A program made the translations under genes and the position numbers. DNA of 64,000 nt, from contig JACRLQ010000008.1 in assembly GCA_016215155.1 (NCBI GenBank), positions 83,705 to 147,704 of the forward strand, read 5' to 3'. This DNA is from Nitrospirota bacterium. Its GTDB lineage: Bacteria > Nitrospirota > Thermodesulfovibrionia > Thermodesulfovibrionales > UBA6898. Positions 19,101 to 28,000 of the stretch are shown in pieces; within the stretch, counting starts at the first letter, position 1; each line of letters starts with the position of its first letter. Below the pieces are notes generated by a model that had not been told where the DNA came from, made no database searches, and was given only the letters and a program-made list of their open reading frames with translations.

Positions 19101-19291
19101 CGGCGGTGTGGAACTACCAAATCGGAGGTTACCAGGTTTGTGACAAATGGCTAAAGGACAGGAAGGAACGGATACTGACCCTTGAGGAGATTCAGACCTA
19201 TTGCAGGATAGTCACGGCAATCGAGGAAACTATTAAAATACAGAAAGCCATAGACGGTATATATGCTGCTTTAGAAGCGGAGATTATTTAA
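16163..19291 (+). CDS. Single-chain restriction-modification enzyme (type ISP/IIG-like)
   Basis: 1042 aa. The N-terminal nuclease domain carries D59 and E74-A-K76 (GYIEAKDPS), a PD-(D/E)xK pattern. A helical linker leads to an N6-adenine methyltransferase with YYTPEPVVSYIVRS, motif I DPAAGTLTF (D364) and motif IV NPPYS (485-489). The remaining about 450 residues would hold the target-recognition domain. I see no helicase motifs, so the protein resembles stand-alone type II (IIG-like) enzymes rather than the longer ATP-driven type ISP LlaGI, although databases often label both 'type ISP'. It has no partner genes and would both cut and methylate. The gene appears intact. Confidence 0.88.
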   Translation: MGLKEYLQKIADAGSRGDAREETYYPVLKDLIEEYSSSTGKRKSHVTVLPKKTEAGNPDFRIWDGSQHITGYIEAKDPSVENLDRIEDSEQLKRYLHTFPNLILTNFLEFRLYRNGELTDKVLIGRPVILNKLKTAPPLEKEAELVQLLEKFFSFSIPKVYNARTLAIELAKRTRFLKDEVISQELREEEETGKGFIQGFYEAFKEYLISSLTEDEFSDLYAQTITYGLFAARTRSENGFNRKLAYDNIPQTIGILRDVFQFVSLGSLPQQMEWIIDDISEILAVTDINKILHEYFHEGKGKDPIIHFYETFLSEYDPKTRQMRGVYYTPEPVVSYIVRSLHSILKEQFNKPDGFADKNVTVLDPAAGTLTFLAETAKLAVDEFVSRYGEGGRKNFIKDHILKNFYAFELMMAPYAIGHLKMSFLLEELGYRLQKDDRVKLYLTNTLEMEELPETRLPGMSSLSEESHLAGKVKKEQPILVIMGNPPYSKSSVNKSAFIEHEMALYKEDVSEEKNIQPLSDDYIKFMRFAHWKIEQDGKGIIGLITNNSYLSGVIHRGMRKKLFASFDEIYILNLHGSSRFGEKSPDGGNDENVFDIQQGVVIALFVKRDDRSRGCKIFYQDVFGLRDNKYDYLGKSDIHTTKWKALKPSEPYYFFDEKDFSLQSTYDKFASITKVFNVYSSGVKTNRDHFLTDFDLKALDRRIQTMRDNKLDNELFRKTYNLTDGTYWNTERERGKVRNNDNWRSQFYKFAYRPFDMRWIFYQPNLIEIGRGGASKDTMRHFFKENIGLISARNSKSSIVNHFFCSNAVTDMKCGESTIQSYVFPLYLYKTPDKPNKRSFGQAMMLFEPEAEYGVKKPNLSAEIVDKLSKAYKKTPSPEEIFYYIYAVLYSETYRTKYAEFLKIDFPRVPFTKDYKLFRKMSEYGSRLVDLHLLKSRALDSPIARFQGEGDSRAGKPKYDDNTDRVYINKEQYFEGISTAVWNYQIGGYQVCDKWLKDRKERILTLEEIQTYCRIVTAIEETIKIQKAIDGIYAALEAEII

Positions 19292-19431
19292 AGTGAAACG
19301 GCCGATCAGGTCATCACCTTATATATAACAAAATATACCGTAATAAAAAGATACGTCTATTCGCTGGTGGAACTGAGAATTTCTAATGATAACGTGGGTA
19401 AAATAGTCAGTGTGATTGGAGAATTATTATC

Positions 19432-20238
19432 ATGAAAATGCGGACTGTATTGTTGAGTGTTGTTTTAGCACTTCTGTCCTTTGGTGTGGCTCATTCCGAG
19501 GAGAGCAAAAAAATTCAGGACAATTCTTTTTTGATCGAGGAGGCCTACAACCAGGAGGCCGGGGTAGTTCAGCATATCCAGACATTTCAGTATCTGAAAA
19601 AGTCGAAGTCCTGGATATACACGTTTACGCAGGAATGGCCCGCGCCGGCGCAGGCCCACCAGCTTTCCTATACCATACCAGGCGTTCACCAGCATGAGGA
19701 CGGGGCTACTACCGGGCTGGGAGATATTCTGATCAACTATCGCTATCAGCTTGTTTTGAAGGACGCCCTTGCCGTTTCCCCCCGCTTCTCTCTGGTCCTG
19801 CCGACCGGAAGCCATAAAAAAGGGCTCGGCGCCGGAGCTGTCGGTTATCAGATAAACTTCCCTGTAAGCATCGAGCTCTCCGAACGGTTTGTGAACCACT
19901 GGAATGCAGGCGCCACCTTCACCCCGAATGCCAAAGGACCGGGAGGCAAAAAAGCCGATACCACGGGGTATAACCTCGGAACAAGTATCATATGGCTTGC
20001 CTCTGAAAACTTTAATGTCATGACGGAGGTGGTCTGGAATTCAAGCCAGGCTGTTAATCCTGACGGATCGAAATCGAAAGACAAGAGTTTTTTCGTTAAT
20101 CCCGGTGTCCGATACGCTATCAATTTCCCCTCAGGGCTCCAGATCGTGCCGGGGATCAGCTTCCCCATTGGTGTCGGCCCTTCAAAAAAGGAATACGGAG
20201 TGTTTCTATATCTGTCCTTTGAGCACAAAATGTTTTGA
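19432..20238 (+). CDS. Predicted outer-membrane beta-barrel / transporter-like protein
   Basis: 268 aa with a Sec signal peptide (residues 1 to about 22, ending GVAHS). The mature part is built of alternating-residue strands (TTGLGDILINYRYQ, SPRFSLVLPTGSHKKG, VRYAINFPSGLQ) and ends in FEHKMF, a C-terminal aromatic typical of barrels. It resembles the 'phenol_MetA_deg'/transporter family of predicted outer-membrane barrels. GGAG precedes the ATG; a second in-frame ATG at 19438 is possible. No operon partner: 140-nt gaps on both sides with no recognisable features. Confidence 0.65.
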   Translation: MKMRTVLLSVVLALLSFGVAHSEESKKIQDNSFLIEEAYNQEAGVVQHIQTFQYLKKSKSWIYTFTQEWPAPAQAHQLSYTIPGVHQHEDGATTGLGDILINYRYQLVLKDALAVSPRFSLVLPTGSHKKGLGAGAVGYQINFPVSIELSERFVNHWNAGATFTPNAKGPGGKKADTTGYNLGTSIIWLASENFNVMTEVVWNSSQAVNPDGSKSKDKSFFVNPGVRYAINFPSGLQIVPGISFPIGVGPSKKEYGVFLYLSFEHKMF

Positions 20239-20378
20239 TCGGGCAGGGGCTTTTTCATACAGAATGGCTCGTGGACCAATTAAACAGTGCCCCCTCTCTA
20301 TCATTCAAAATCCGGCCTCAACTGGCCTGGGGGAAGAGGATATGAGTTTTTGAAAGAACGCGATAGCTGGAGCTGCTC

Positions 20379-21866
20379 ATGGTAATCTACGGCAAGGGCG
20401 CATCAACTAATATCGACCTGGACATAAGGTTTTTCAGGAGATATCCGAGAGAAATTAGTGTCACCCCTAGAATTAATGAGCGGTCTTTTAATGCCAGAAC
20501 TGTTGATTATTCTCTTATCGGCGTCGGGATTTTTATAGATGATCCCGATGTCTCCCTTAACAAAGGTGATCTTCTCGATCTCTGCATCGAAGAACTTGAT
20601 CTGCATGAGGAAGTCCGGGCGGCCTGGGTCCACAAAACACCCTCAGGCCTCAGGGTGGGGATACAAAGGATCGGGCAACTCAGCGGACATTTCGGTCTCT
20701 ATCCCGTTTCTGATATCCTGATCGGGCTTCAGAGGACCTCAAAAGAAGGCATACTAGAAGTGCGCTATCGTTCTTTAACCGAGAAGTTATTCCTTAGAAA
20801 TGGGAACATAGTCTTTGCCGAGTCTAATTACGAGAAGGACAGGCTTGGTGATGTGCTGCTCAAAAGCGGCAAGATTAACAGGAAACAGTACGCTAAGGCT
20901 GATGAAATGCAGAGGAAAAGCGGCGGCCATTACGCCGCCATCCTTGTCCATATGGGCTATGTCAAGCCGCCGGACATTCTCCATGCGGTTGGGCTTCAGG
21001 CAAAGAGGGTAATAAAGCGCCTCTTCCTGATGAAAGACGCCGAATTCGAGTTTATCGAGGGACCATTCCTCCTGAAGGATGCGATCACTTTAAAGCTGTC
21101 GATCTCGGATATGGTATATAGAGAGCTGAAGAAGAATGCGGATGTGGAGCTTCTCGAAAGTTATCTTCTGGACAGCGTCGTGTTTTTTTCTTCAAACCCC
21201 CTGAATCTTTTCAAGGGAATCCATTTTTCGGCGTTTGACAGGACCGTGATTTCCTGCGTTGACGGCAGCAGACGCATCAGGGATATCATTCACCTCACGG
21301 CTTCAGAAGGACATATAAAGCCTCTGAAGACCATTTATGCCCTTCTTGAGGCCCGTTTTTTAAAAATAAACGAAAAAAATGGAACTCCCCCGGTAATTGA
21401 TACTGGAAAAATTACCGAGACGCCGGTCATTGAAGAAGATGTTAAATTTAAGGGACCTGCTGCCGGGTCCGGGTTTGATCTGGCAAGGTTCGAGGAAAAC
21501 TCCGCCATGGCACAGCAAAAGTTCAGATATGGGAAAACGGCTTTTTGGGACAAAAATTTTGATGCAGCGGCCCGTTCATTTGCGGCTGCCATACAGCTGG
21601 ACGCCTCTGTCCCTGACTATCATTATTTCCACGGCTGCGCCCTTTTGTCACTCGGCAACACGAAGAAAGCGGTCCAGGCGCTTACAAGGGCTGACGAACT
21701 CAACCCTATGAATGCCGACATACTCGCCGAGCTGGGCCATGCCTATCAAAAGCTTGATTTCCCTTTGAGGGCCAGGGCATATTTCGACAAGGCCCGCAAA
21801 CTTGATCCTTCCAACAAAAGGGCGGTCGGAGGCAATCAGATTCCGGACAAGAATAAAAAGAGATAG
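20379..21866 (+). CDS. PilZ-DUF4388-TPR protein
   Basis: 495 aa. Residues about 15-110 look like a PilZ domain (RRYPREISV, then a D-Y-S-L-I-G-V-G-I strand), a c-di-GMP-binding fold. Residues about 115-245 form a DUF4388 domain (KLFLRNGNIVFAESNYEKDR, GYVKPPDILHAVGLQ). The C-terminal about 100 residues contain TPR repeats (YHYFHGCALLSLGNTKKAVQ). DUF4388 is common in delta-type bacteria and is often linked to signalling and gliding/pili. It is paralogous to the DUF4388 gene at 31.5-33.0 kb but with PilZ instead of a J domain. The start is supported by GGAG. Confidence 0.8.
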   Translation: MVIYGKGASTNIDLDIRFFRRYPREISVTPRINERSFNARTVDYSLIGVGIFIDDPDVSLNKGDLLDLCIEELDLHEEVRAAWVHKTPSGLRVGIQRIGQLSGHFGLYPVSDILIGLQRTSKEGILEVRYRSLTEKLFLRNGNIVFAESNYEKDRLGDVLLKSGKINRKQYAKADEMQRKSGGHYAAILVHMGYVKPPDILHAVGLQAKRVIKRLFLMKDAEFEFIEGPFLLKDAITLKLSISDMVYRELKKNADVELLESYLLDSVVFFSSNPLNLFKGIHFSAFDRTVISCVDGSRRIRDIIHLTASEGHIKPLKTIYALLEARFLKINEKNGTPPVIDTGKITETPVIEEDVKFKGPAAGSGFDLARFEENSAMAQQKFRYGKTAFWDKNFDAAARSFAAAIQLDASVPDYHYFHGCALLSLGNTKKAVQALTRADELNPMNADILAELGHAYQKLDFPLRARAYFDKARKLDPSNKRAVGGNQIPDKNKKR

Positions 21867-21914
21867 CTGCCCGGACTTTGACTGCTTCCTCTTCATAATT
21901 ACGTATTAGCACCT

Positions 21915-22070
21915 GAAGCCGTGGTCAGCCTATAGCACTGTCCACTGCTGGGGCAGAAAGATCTTTTCGTAGGTTACCAGCGCGAAACTGTCGATCATTC
22001 AGGATATTAAGTCACGTGCCATGTAGTGATCAAAACCTCCGCATGGTGCATATGACAGATGACCACGGGG
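21915..22070 (-). pseudogene. Decayed 3' fragment of a dgt (dNTP triphosphohydrolase) gene
   Basis: The stretch 21931-21998 aligns with the last 68 nt of the intact dgt (30494-30561) with only about five mismatches. On the minus strand it encodes [19 protein letters not shown] then TVL-stop, against [19 protein letters not shown] in the intact gene. Just upstream, 22022-22043 encodes CGGFDHY in the matching strand, equivalent to PGGFDHYK of the intact protein; the sequence between is deleted. Substitutions are conservative, so the fragment derives from a paralogue that diverged under selection before decay. Same orientation as the intact gene. Confidence 0.8.
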
Positions 22071-22091
22071 CCATATAAAAGCGTCGAAAAA

Positions 22092-25000
22092 TCAGCGGAC
22101 CGTAATATTTTCGATCGTCATGCTTCCGCCCTCCGCTCCTCCTATTGTTATTTTGCCGTTTACAGTCGTATGCGCGCCCGCGTTCGACGAATAGCCGCAA
22201 TCGTAGCCTCCGGTCAGGCGCACATGTTTTATACCATTGAAGAGGAGGTCTTCGGTCAAGGTAATCCCGCGGACTTTCAGGGCAGCCCCGTTTTGAGCGG
22301 CGTTATACCCGCCCTGGATGGAGGAGTGATAATTTGGCGCATTATCCACTACCAAAGAATGCGCATTGAAGGCCGCGCTTGTTGCCCTGCTGCTGTCCAT
22401 GAGGAGCGTGCAGAGACTTTCAGAGCCGGAGCATGCGCCGGTCCATCCGTTAAAATAGGAGCACGCGTCGACCGGCGTAGCGGTAAGATCGACTGAAGTC
22501 ACGGAATAATAATTTGCCGTCCCTATATCTCCGGTCCATTGCAAAACCCCTGTGTTCACCGTCACATTTCCGCTGCCCTGGCCTGTTTTGCTTACTGTCA
22601 GAGTGAAGGCGATAGAATAGTCTGCGCTCTTTATAACTTCGGAATTAGTGAGGCTGTCCGCGGAGAAGAACCTCAAAGTCGTGGAGCTTGCGACGTTTAT
22701 CGGGCCGCTGTATGGCGTCGCCGGCGCGCACGCAGCTCCGGTGCAGTAATATGTGCCCGCGCAACCGGAGCCCGAGCCGTCGCTGCATGAAAGCGTCACG
22801 CTCTGTGCGCTTCCGTATGTGCCTCCGGCCGGAGACGCGGTAGTCACCGGCGCAGTCATATCCAGAAGTATCGTGTCGCTGTATGCGCCCGACCAGTTGC
22901 CGAGGGTGTCTTTGAATTTCACGTACACGGTTTTCGTTCCATCTCCGGAACCGAGCGTCCGTGATTTGGTTGTCGCATATCCCTCTTCGACTGACCAGCC
23001 GGCGTTGTCGTCGCTGAATTTCATATGGCTGCAGCCGTTTGAATCAGAACATGTAAGCGTCAGGGTTGCGGAGGTCGAAGCAGTAGCCGCGTTTCCGGAG
23101 TTGATTGTTATGCTCCCGCTGGGGGCTCCGCCGTCGATGACGTACGACTCGGTCTTGACCGTCTCATTATTGTTGACGCTGTCTTTTGAATAGAATCGCA
23201 GAGTCGTAGTGGATGAAATATTCAGCGCGCCGCTGTAAAGTGTCGTCGGGGCGCAGGCGTCGCCGGTGCAGTAATACCTGGCGTTACAGCCCGACCCTGT
23301 GCCGTCCGAGCATGAAAGCGTCACGCTCTGTGCTGAGCTGTATGTGCCGCCTGCCGGAGAGGCGCTGCTGACGGGCGCAGTCTGATCGAGGAGGATGGAG
23401 TCATTGTAGGCTCCGGACCAGTTGCCGAGTGTATCTTTGAACTTCACGTACACCGTCTTAGCGCCGTCTCCCGAGGGAAGCGTACGGGCCTTGCTCGCGG
23501 CATAGCTCTCTTCGACGGACCAACTCACGTTGTCGTCGCTGAATTTCATGTGGCTGCAGCCGTTCGAATCAGAACATGTAAGCGTCAGGGTTGCGGACGT
23601 GGAAGCCGTGGCTGCGGCCCCGGAGTTGATGGTAATCGTCCCGGTCGGGGCGGAGGCATCGATTACGTACGTCTCTGTCCTGACCGTCTCGTTGTTTGTT
23701 GCGCCGTCTCTCGAGTAGAACCTCAAGATTGTGGAACTACCGATGTAAATTGAGCTGGTGAATGAAGTGCCTGGTGTACAGTCCACCCCGGTGCAGTAGT
23801 ATGTGTCTGTGCAGCCCGAACCGCTTCCGTCGTTACAGGTAAGCTCCACGTTTTGCTGGCTGCCGTGGGTGCCCCCGGCGGGAGAGGCTGTTGTCACCGG
23901 CGCGGTGGTATCGAGGATAATAGAGTCGCTGTAGGCGCCCGACCAGTTGCCTATGGCATCTTTGAATTTCACGTATATGGTCTTCGCGCCATCTCCCGAG
24001 GGGAGCGTACGGGCCTTGCTCGTGGCATAGTCCTCGGCTGCCGACCAAAGCGAATTGTCATCGCTGAACCGCATCTGGCTGCACCCGTTTGCATCAGCAC
24101 AGGTGAGGGCGAGCGTGACCGCCGTGGCGTTCGTCGATACTGCGCCCGAGTTGATGCTTATCGTTCCGGTCGGCGCCGAGGCATCGATGACGTATGTCTC
24201 CGTCTTTACACTCTCATTGTTGTTTGCTCCGTCTATCGAATAGAACCTCAGGGTCGTCGTACTCGAAATATTCAGCGCGCTGCTGTACAGCGTTGTCGGC
24301 GTGCATCCTTCGCCGGTGCAGTAATACCTTGTGCCGCAGCCTGAGCCGGCAGTGTCGGAGCATGAAAGTGTAACGGTCTGTGCTGTTGCATACGAGCCCC
24401 CCGCCGGGGAGGCGGTCGTCACGGGCGCGGCAGTATCGAGGAGAATCGCATCGCTGTATGCGCCCGACCAGTTGTTTACGGTGTCCTTGAATTTCACATA
24501 TATCGTCTTTGTCCCGTCGCCGGAACCGAGCGTCCGTGCTTTGGTTGTTGCATATCCCTCTTCGACGGACCAGCCGACGTTGTCGTCACTGAATTTCATC
24601 TGTGCGCAGCCGTTGGCGTCCGTGCAGGTGAGCGCCAGAGTGACCGAGGTGGAATTCGTGGCTGCGGCCCCCGAGTTGATCGTTATCGTCCCGGTCGGCG
24701 CCGAGGCATCGATGACATATGTCTCTGTCCTGATATTTTCGATGTTGCCGACGAAGTCCTCCGACTTGAATCTCAGTGTTGCGGATGCCGATATATTGAT
24801 CGGGCCGATGTAGAGGCTTGACGGCGTGCAGTCCGTGCCGGTGCAGTAATGGGTAGGGTTACAGCCGGAGCCTGCTCCATCAGAGCATGAAAGCGTGATG
24901 CTCTGTGCGGCGCCGTAGGTTCCCCCGGCTGGAGAGGCGGTAGTCACAGGCGCGGTCGTATCGAGTTTTGTATCATCAAATATCAGGAAAGTCGACCAGT

Positions 25001-28000
25001 TTCCTACACCGTCTTTGAATCTGGCGTACACCGCCTTTTGGCCGTCTCCGGGCGGTAGAATCCAGCCGCTTTTGGCACTTGAGTATGCCTCCGGCGCAGA
25101 CCATCCCGAATTATCGTTGCTGAACTGCATCTCGGAACAGCCGCTGTCATCCCAGCAGGAAACCGAAAAGTCGAGCGATATGCTGTTGGTAAAAACGGGC
25201 AGCGATATTGTCGCAATTTCGGGGCCCGTCAGGTCAAGAATTATAAAATCCGAGATCGGGTTTAAGATCGGGTCCGACCAGTTGCCTGCCGCGTCCGAGA
25301 ATTTTACATAAACGTATTTGACACCGTCGCCTCCGGAGAGAGTCCATGCTCTGCTTGTATTGAAACCTTCGGCAGGGTCCCAATCGATGCCGTCGTCGCT
25401 CAACTGCATCAGGCTGCAGGCTCCCCAGCTGTCTGTGCAGGTAAGAGACAGGGTTGCGGAAGTCGATCCTGTAGTCGCCGCCCCGGAATTTATGCTTATC
25501 GTGCCGCTTGGAGGAGTCAGATCGAGATCTATACTATCATTGAAAGTTGCAACCTTGCCCGCACTATCTCTGAATGTGACGTATACCGTTTTTGTTGCTT
25601 CGCCCGGCGTCAGTGTCCAGGACTTCGCTGCCGAATATGTTTCGAATATGTCACATGTGCTGCTGTCATTTTTTATGCACATATCGGCGCAGCCGCTTGT
25701 ATCTGTGCAGGTAAGCGTAAGGGAGACGCTTGTGCTGCCGGCATATGCGGCCCCGCCGTTTATACTTATAGTCCCGATCGGCACAACAGTATCGAGAACT
25801 ATAGTGTCGGTGTAATTTCCGGACCAATTGCCGACAGCGTCCCTGAATTTGACATACACGGTCCTCGTTCCGTTTCCGGATGCCAGGTCCCAGATTTTGA
25901 TCGTCGAGTACGGCTCTTCGGACCAGGTGCTGTTGTCATTGCTGAATTTCATATAGGCGCACCCTCCGGTATCGGAGCAGCTCAAAGTCAGGGTGACGGA
26001 TGTGGTTTCCACGTACGATGCACCTGAGTTTATAGATACGCTTCCGGTAGGAGCAATGGTGTCTAGCGTGTACGTCACGCTTCTTATCGTTTCGCTGTTG
26101 TCCGCGCCGTCTTTCGAGTAGAACCTCAGAGTAGTTGTCGTTGCGATATTGATCGCGGAGCTATAGAGAGTCGCAGGCGTGCACCCCGCGCCCATGCAGT
26201 AATACGTTCCCGCGCAGCCCGACACTGTCCCTGTGCCGTCGCTGCATGTAAGAGTGACATTCTGCGCGGCCGAGTATGTGCCTCCCTGCGGCGAGTTGGA
26301 AGTAACCGGGCTCGTGGTGTCGAGGATAATCGTATCCATGTAATTGGCGGACCAGTTCCCCGCTGCGTCCTTGAACTTTGCATAGACCTTTTTTAGGCCG
26401 TCACCCGCCGGGACCGACCAGACCTTGGCTGTTGCATAATCCTCGACAACGGACCAGCTCGAGCCATTATCGCTGAACTGCATCTCGACACAGCCCGCAG
26501 TCGCATCGGTACAGGAAAGTGTTAGGTTGACCGAGGTGGATTTAGTCCAGGCGGCGCCGGAATTTATGCTTATGCTTCCCGTCGGCAAAAAGGTATCGAG
26601 GATTATGTTATCGCTATAGCTTATGGACCAGTTCCCCGCATTGTCTTTGTATCTGACGTAAGTGGTCTTAGCGCCATCTGGGGAAGAAAGAGTATACACC
26701 TTGCTCGTCGCGTATGCCTCGGCAGTGGACCAGCTTAAGCCAGTACTGCTGAACTGCATCTGGCTGCAGCCGTTTGTGTCTGCGCAGGAAAGCGTCAGCG
26801 TGACCTCGTCGGTCGTTGAGTAACCCGCTCCCGCGTTGATACTGATCGTACCGGTCGGTAAGACCGTATCCAGTATTATAGTGTCGCTAAAGCTTCCCGA
26901 CCAGTTTCCCAACGGGTCCGCATACTTTACATAAACTGTTTTAGTCCCGCTGCCCGTGGTCAGGTCCCAGGCCCTGCTCGTCGCGAACGCCTCCGCAGCA
27001 GTCCAGGTCGTGCCGTCGTTGCTGAAGCTCATATCGTAGCAGCCGGTCGAATCGTCGCATGAGAGCGTCAACGTGACCAAGGTAGAGTTAGACAACGAAG
27101 CGCCGGAGTTGATGCTGATCGTCCCGGTAGGACCGGTCAGGTCATATACTTCCCTGAATATGCTCGCGGAGCCGATGCCGTCCGATGCTGCACCGATGAC
27201 CACTGTGGTCCCGGATATCGCTACCGAAGTGCCGAACCCGTCGCCAAGAGCGCCGTCTTCGTCCATGAACTTTCTGACCAGTCCCCAGTTGTCCGCGCCG
27301 GCCTCGTTCCGCCTGAATAGGTACGCCGCTCCCTGGTTGGTTGCCGCTCCATTGTCCGCGTGGTATGCCCCCACTACCACTGCATCCCCCGAGACAGAGA
27401 CCGAAATGCCGAAATTGTCGCTCGCTGCGCCGTCGGAAGCAGTAATTCTCTTCACCTGCCCCCAATTTTCAGCTCCTCCCTGGTTTCTCTTGAAAACATA
27501 TGCCGCCCCCTGATCCGCATACGTCACGTTGTTCAAATGAGCCCCGACTGCGATCGTATCCCCGTCTAGCGCAACCGCAATTCCGAATTGGTCCGAGGCC
27601 GCGGCGTCTGAGGCAAGCAGCTTTTTCGCCAGCCCCCAATTTTCGGCCCCTCCCTGGTTTCTCTTGAAGACATATGCCGCGCCCTGGTCCGTATTGGCTC
27701 CGACATTGGCGGCAGAGGCGCCGACCACAATGAAATCCCCTGAAATCGCGGCCGACATTCCGAATTGGTCCGAAGCCGCCCCGTCCGAGGCTGTAATCTT
27801 CGAGACACCCCCGGTCAGCAAAGGGTTGTATACGTAAACAGAGCCCTGGTCCGCATTCGCTCCGATATCGTCAAAGGGGGCCCCGATGACAAAGGTATCG
27901 CCGTATACAGCGACTGAATAGCCATACCTGTCGTCGGCCGCACCTTCCGAGGCTGTCAATGTGCCGCTGGCATCCCAGGACCCCAGAGTCCTTTGAAATA

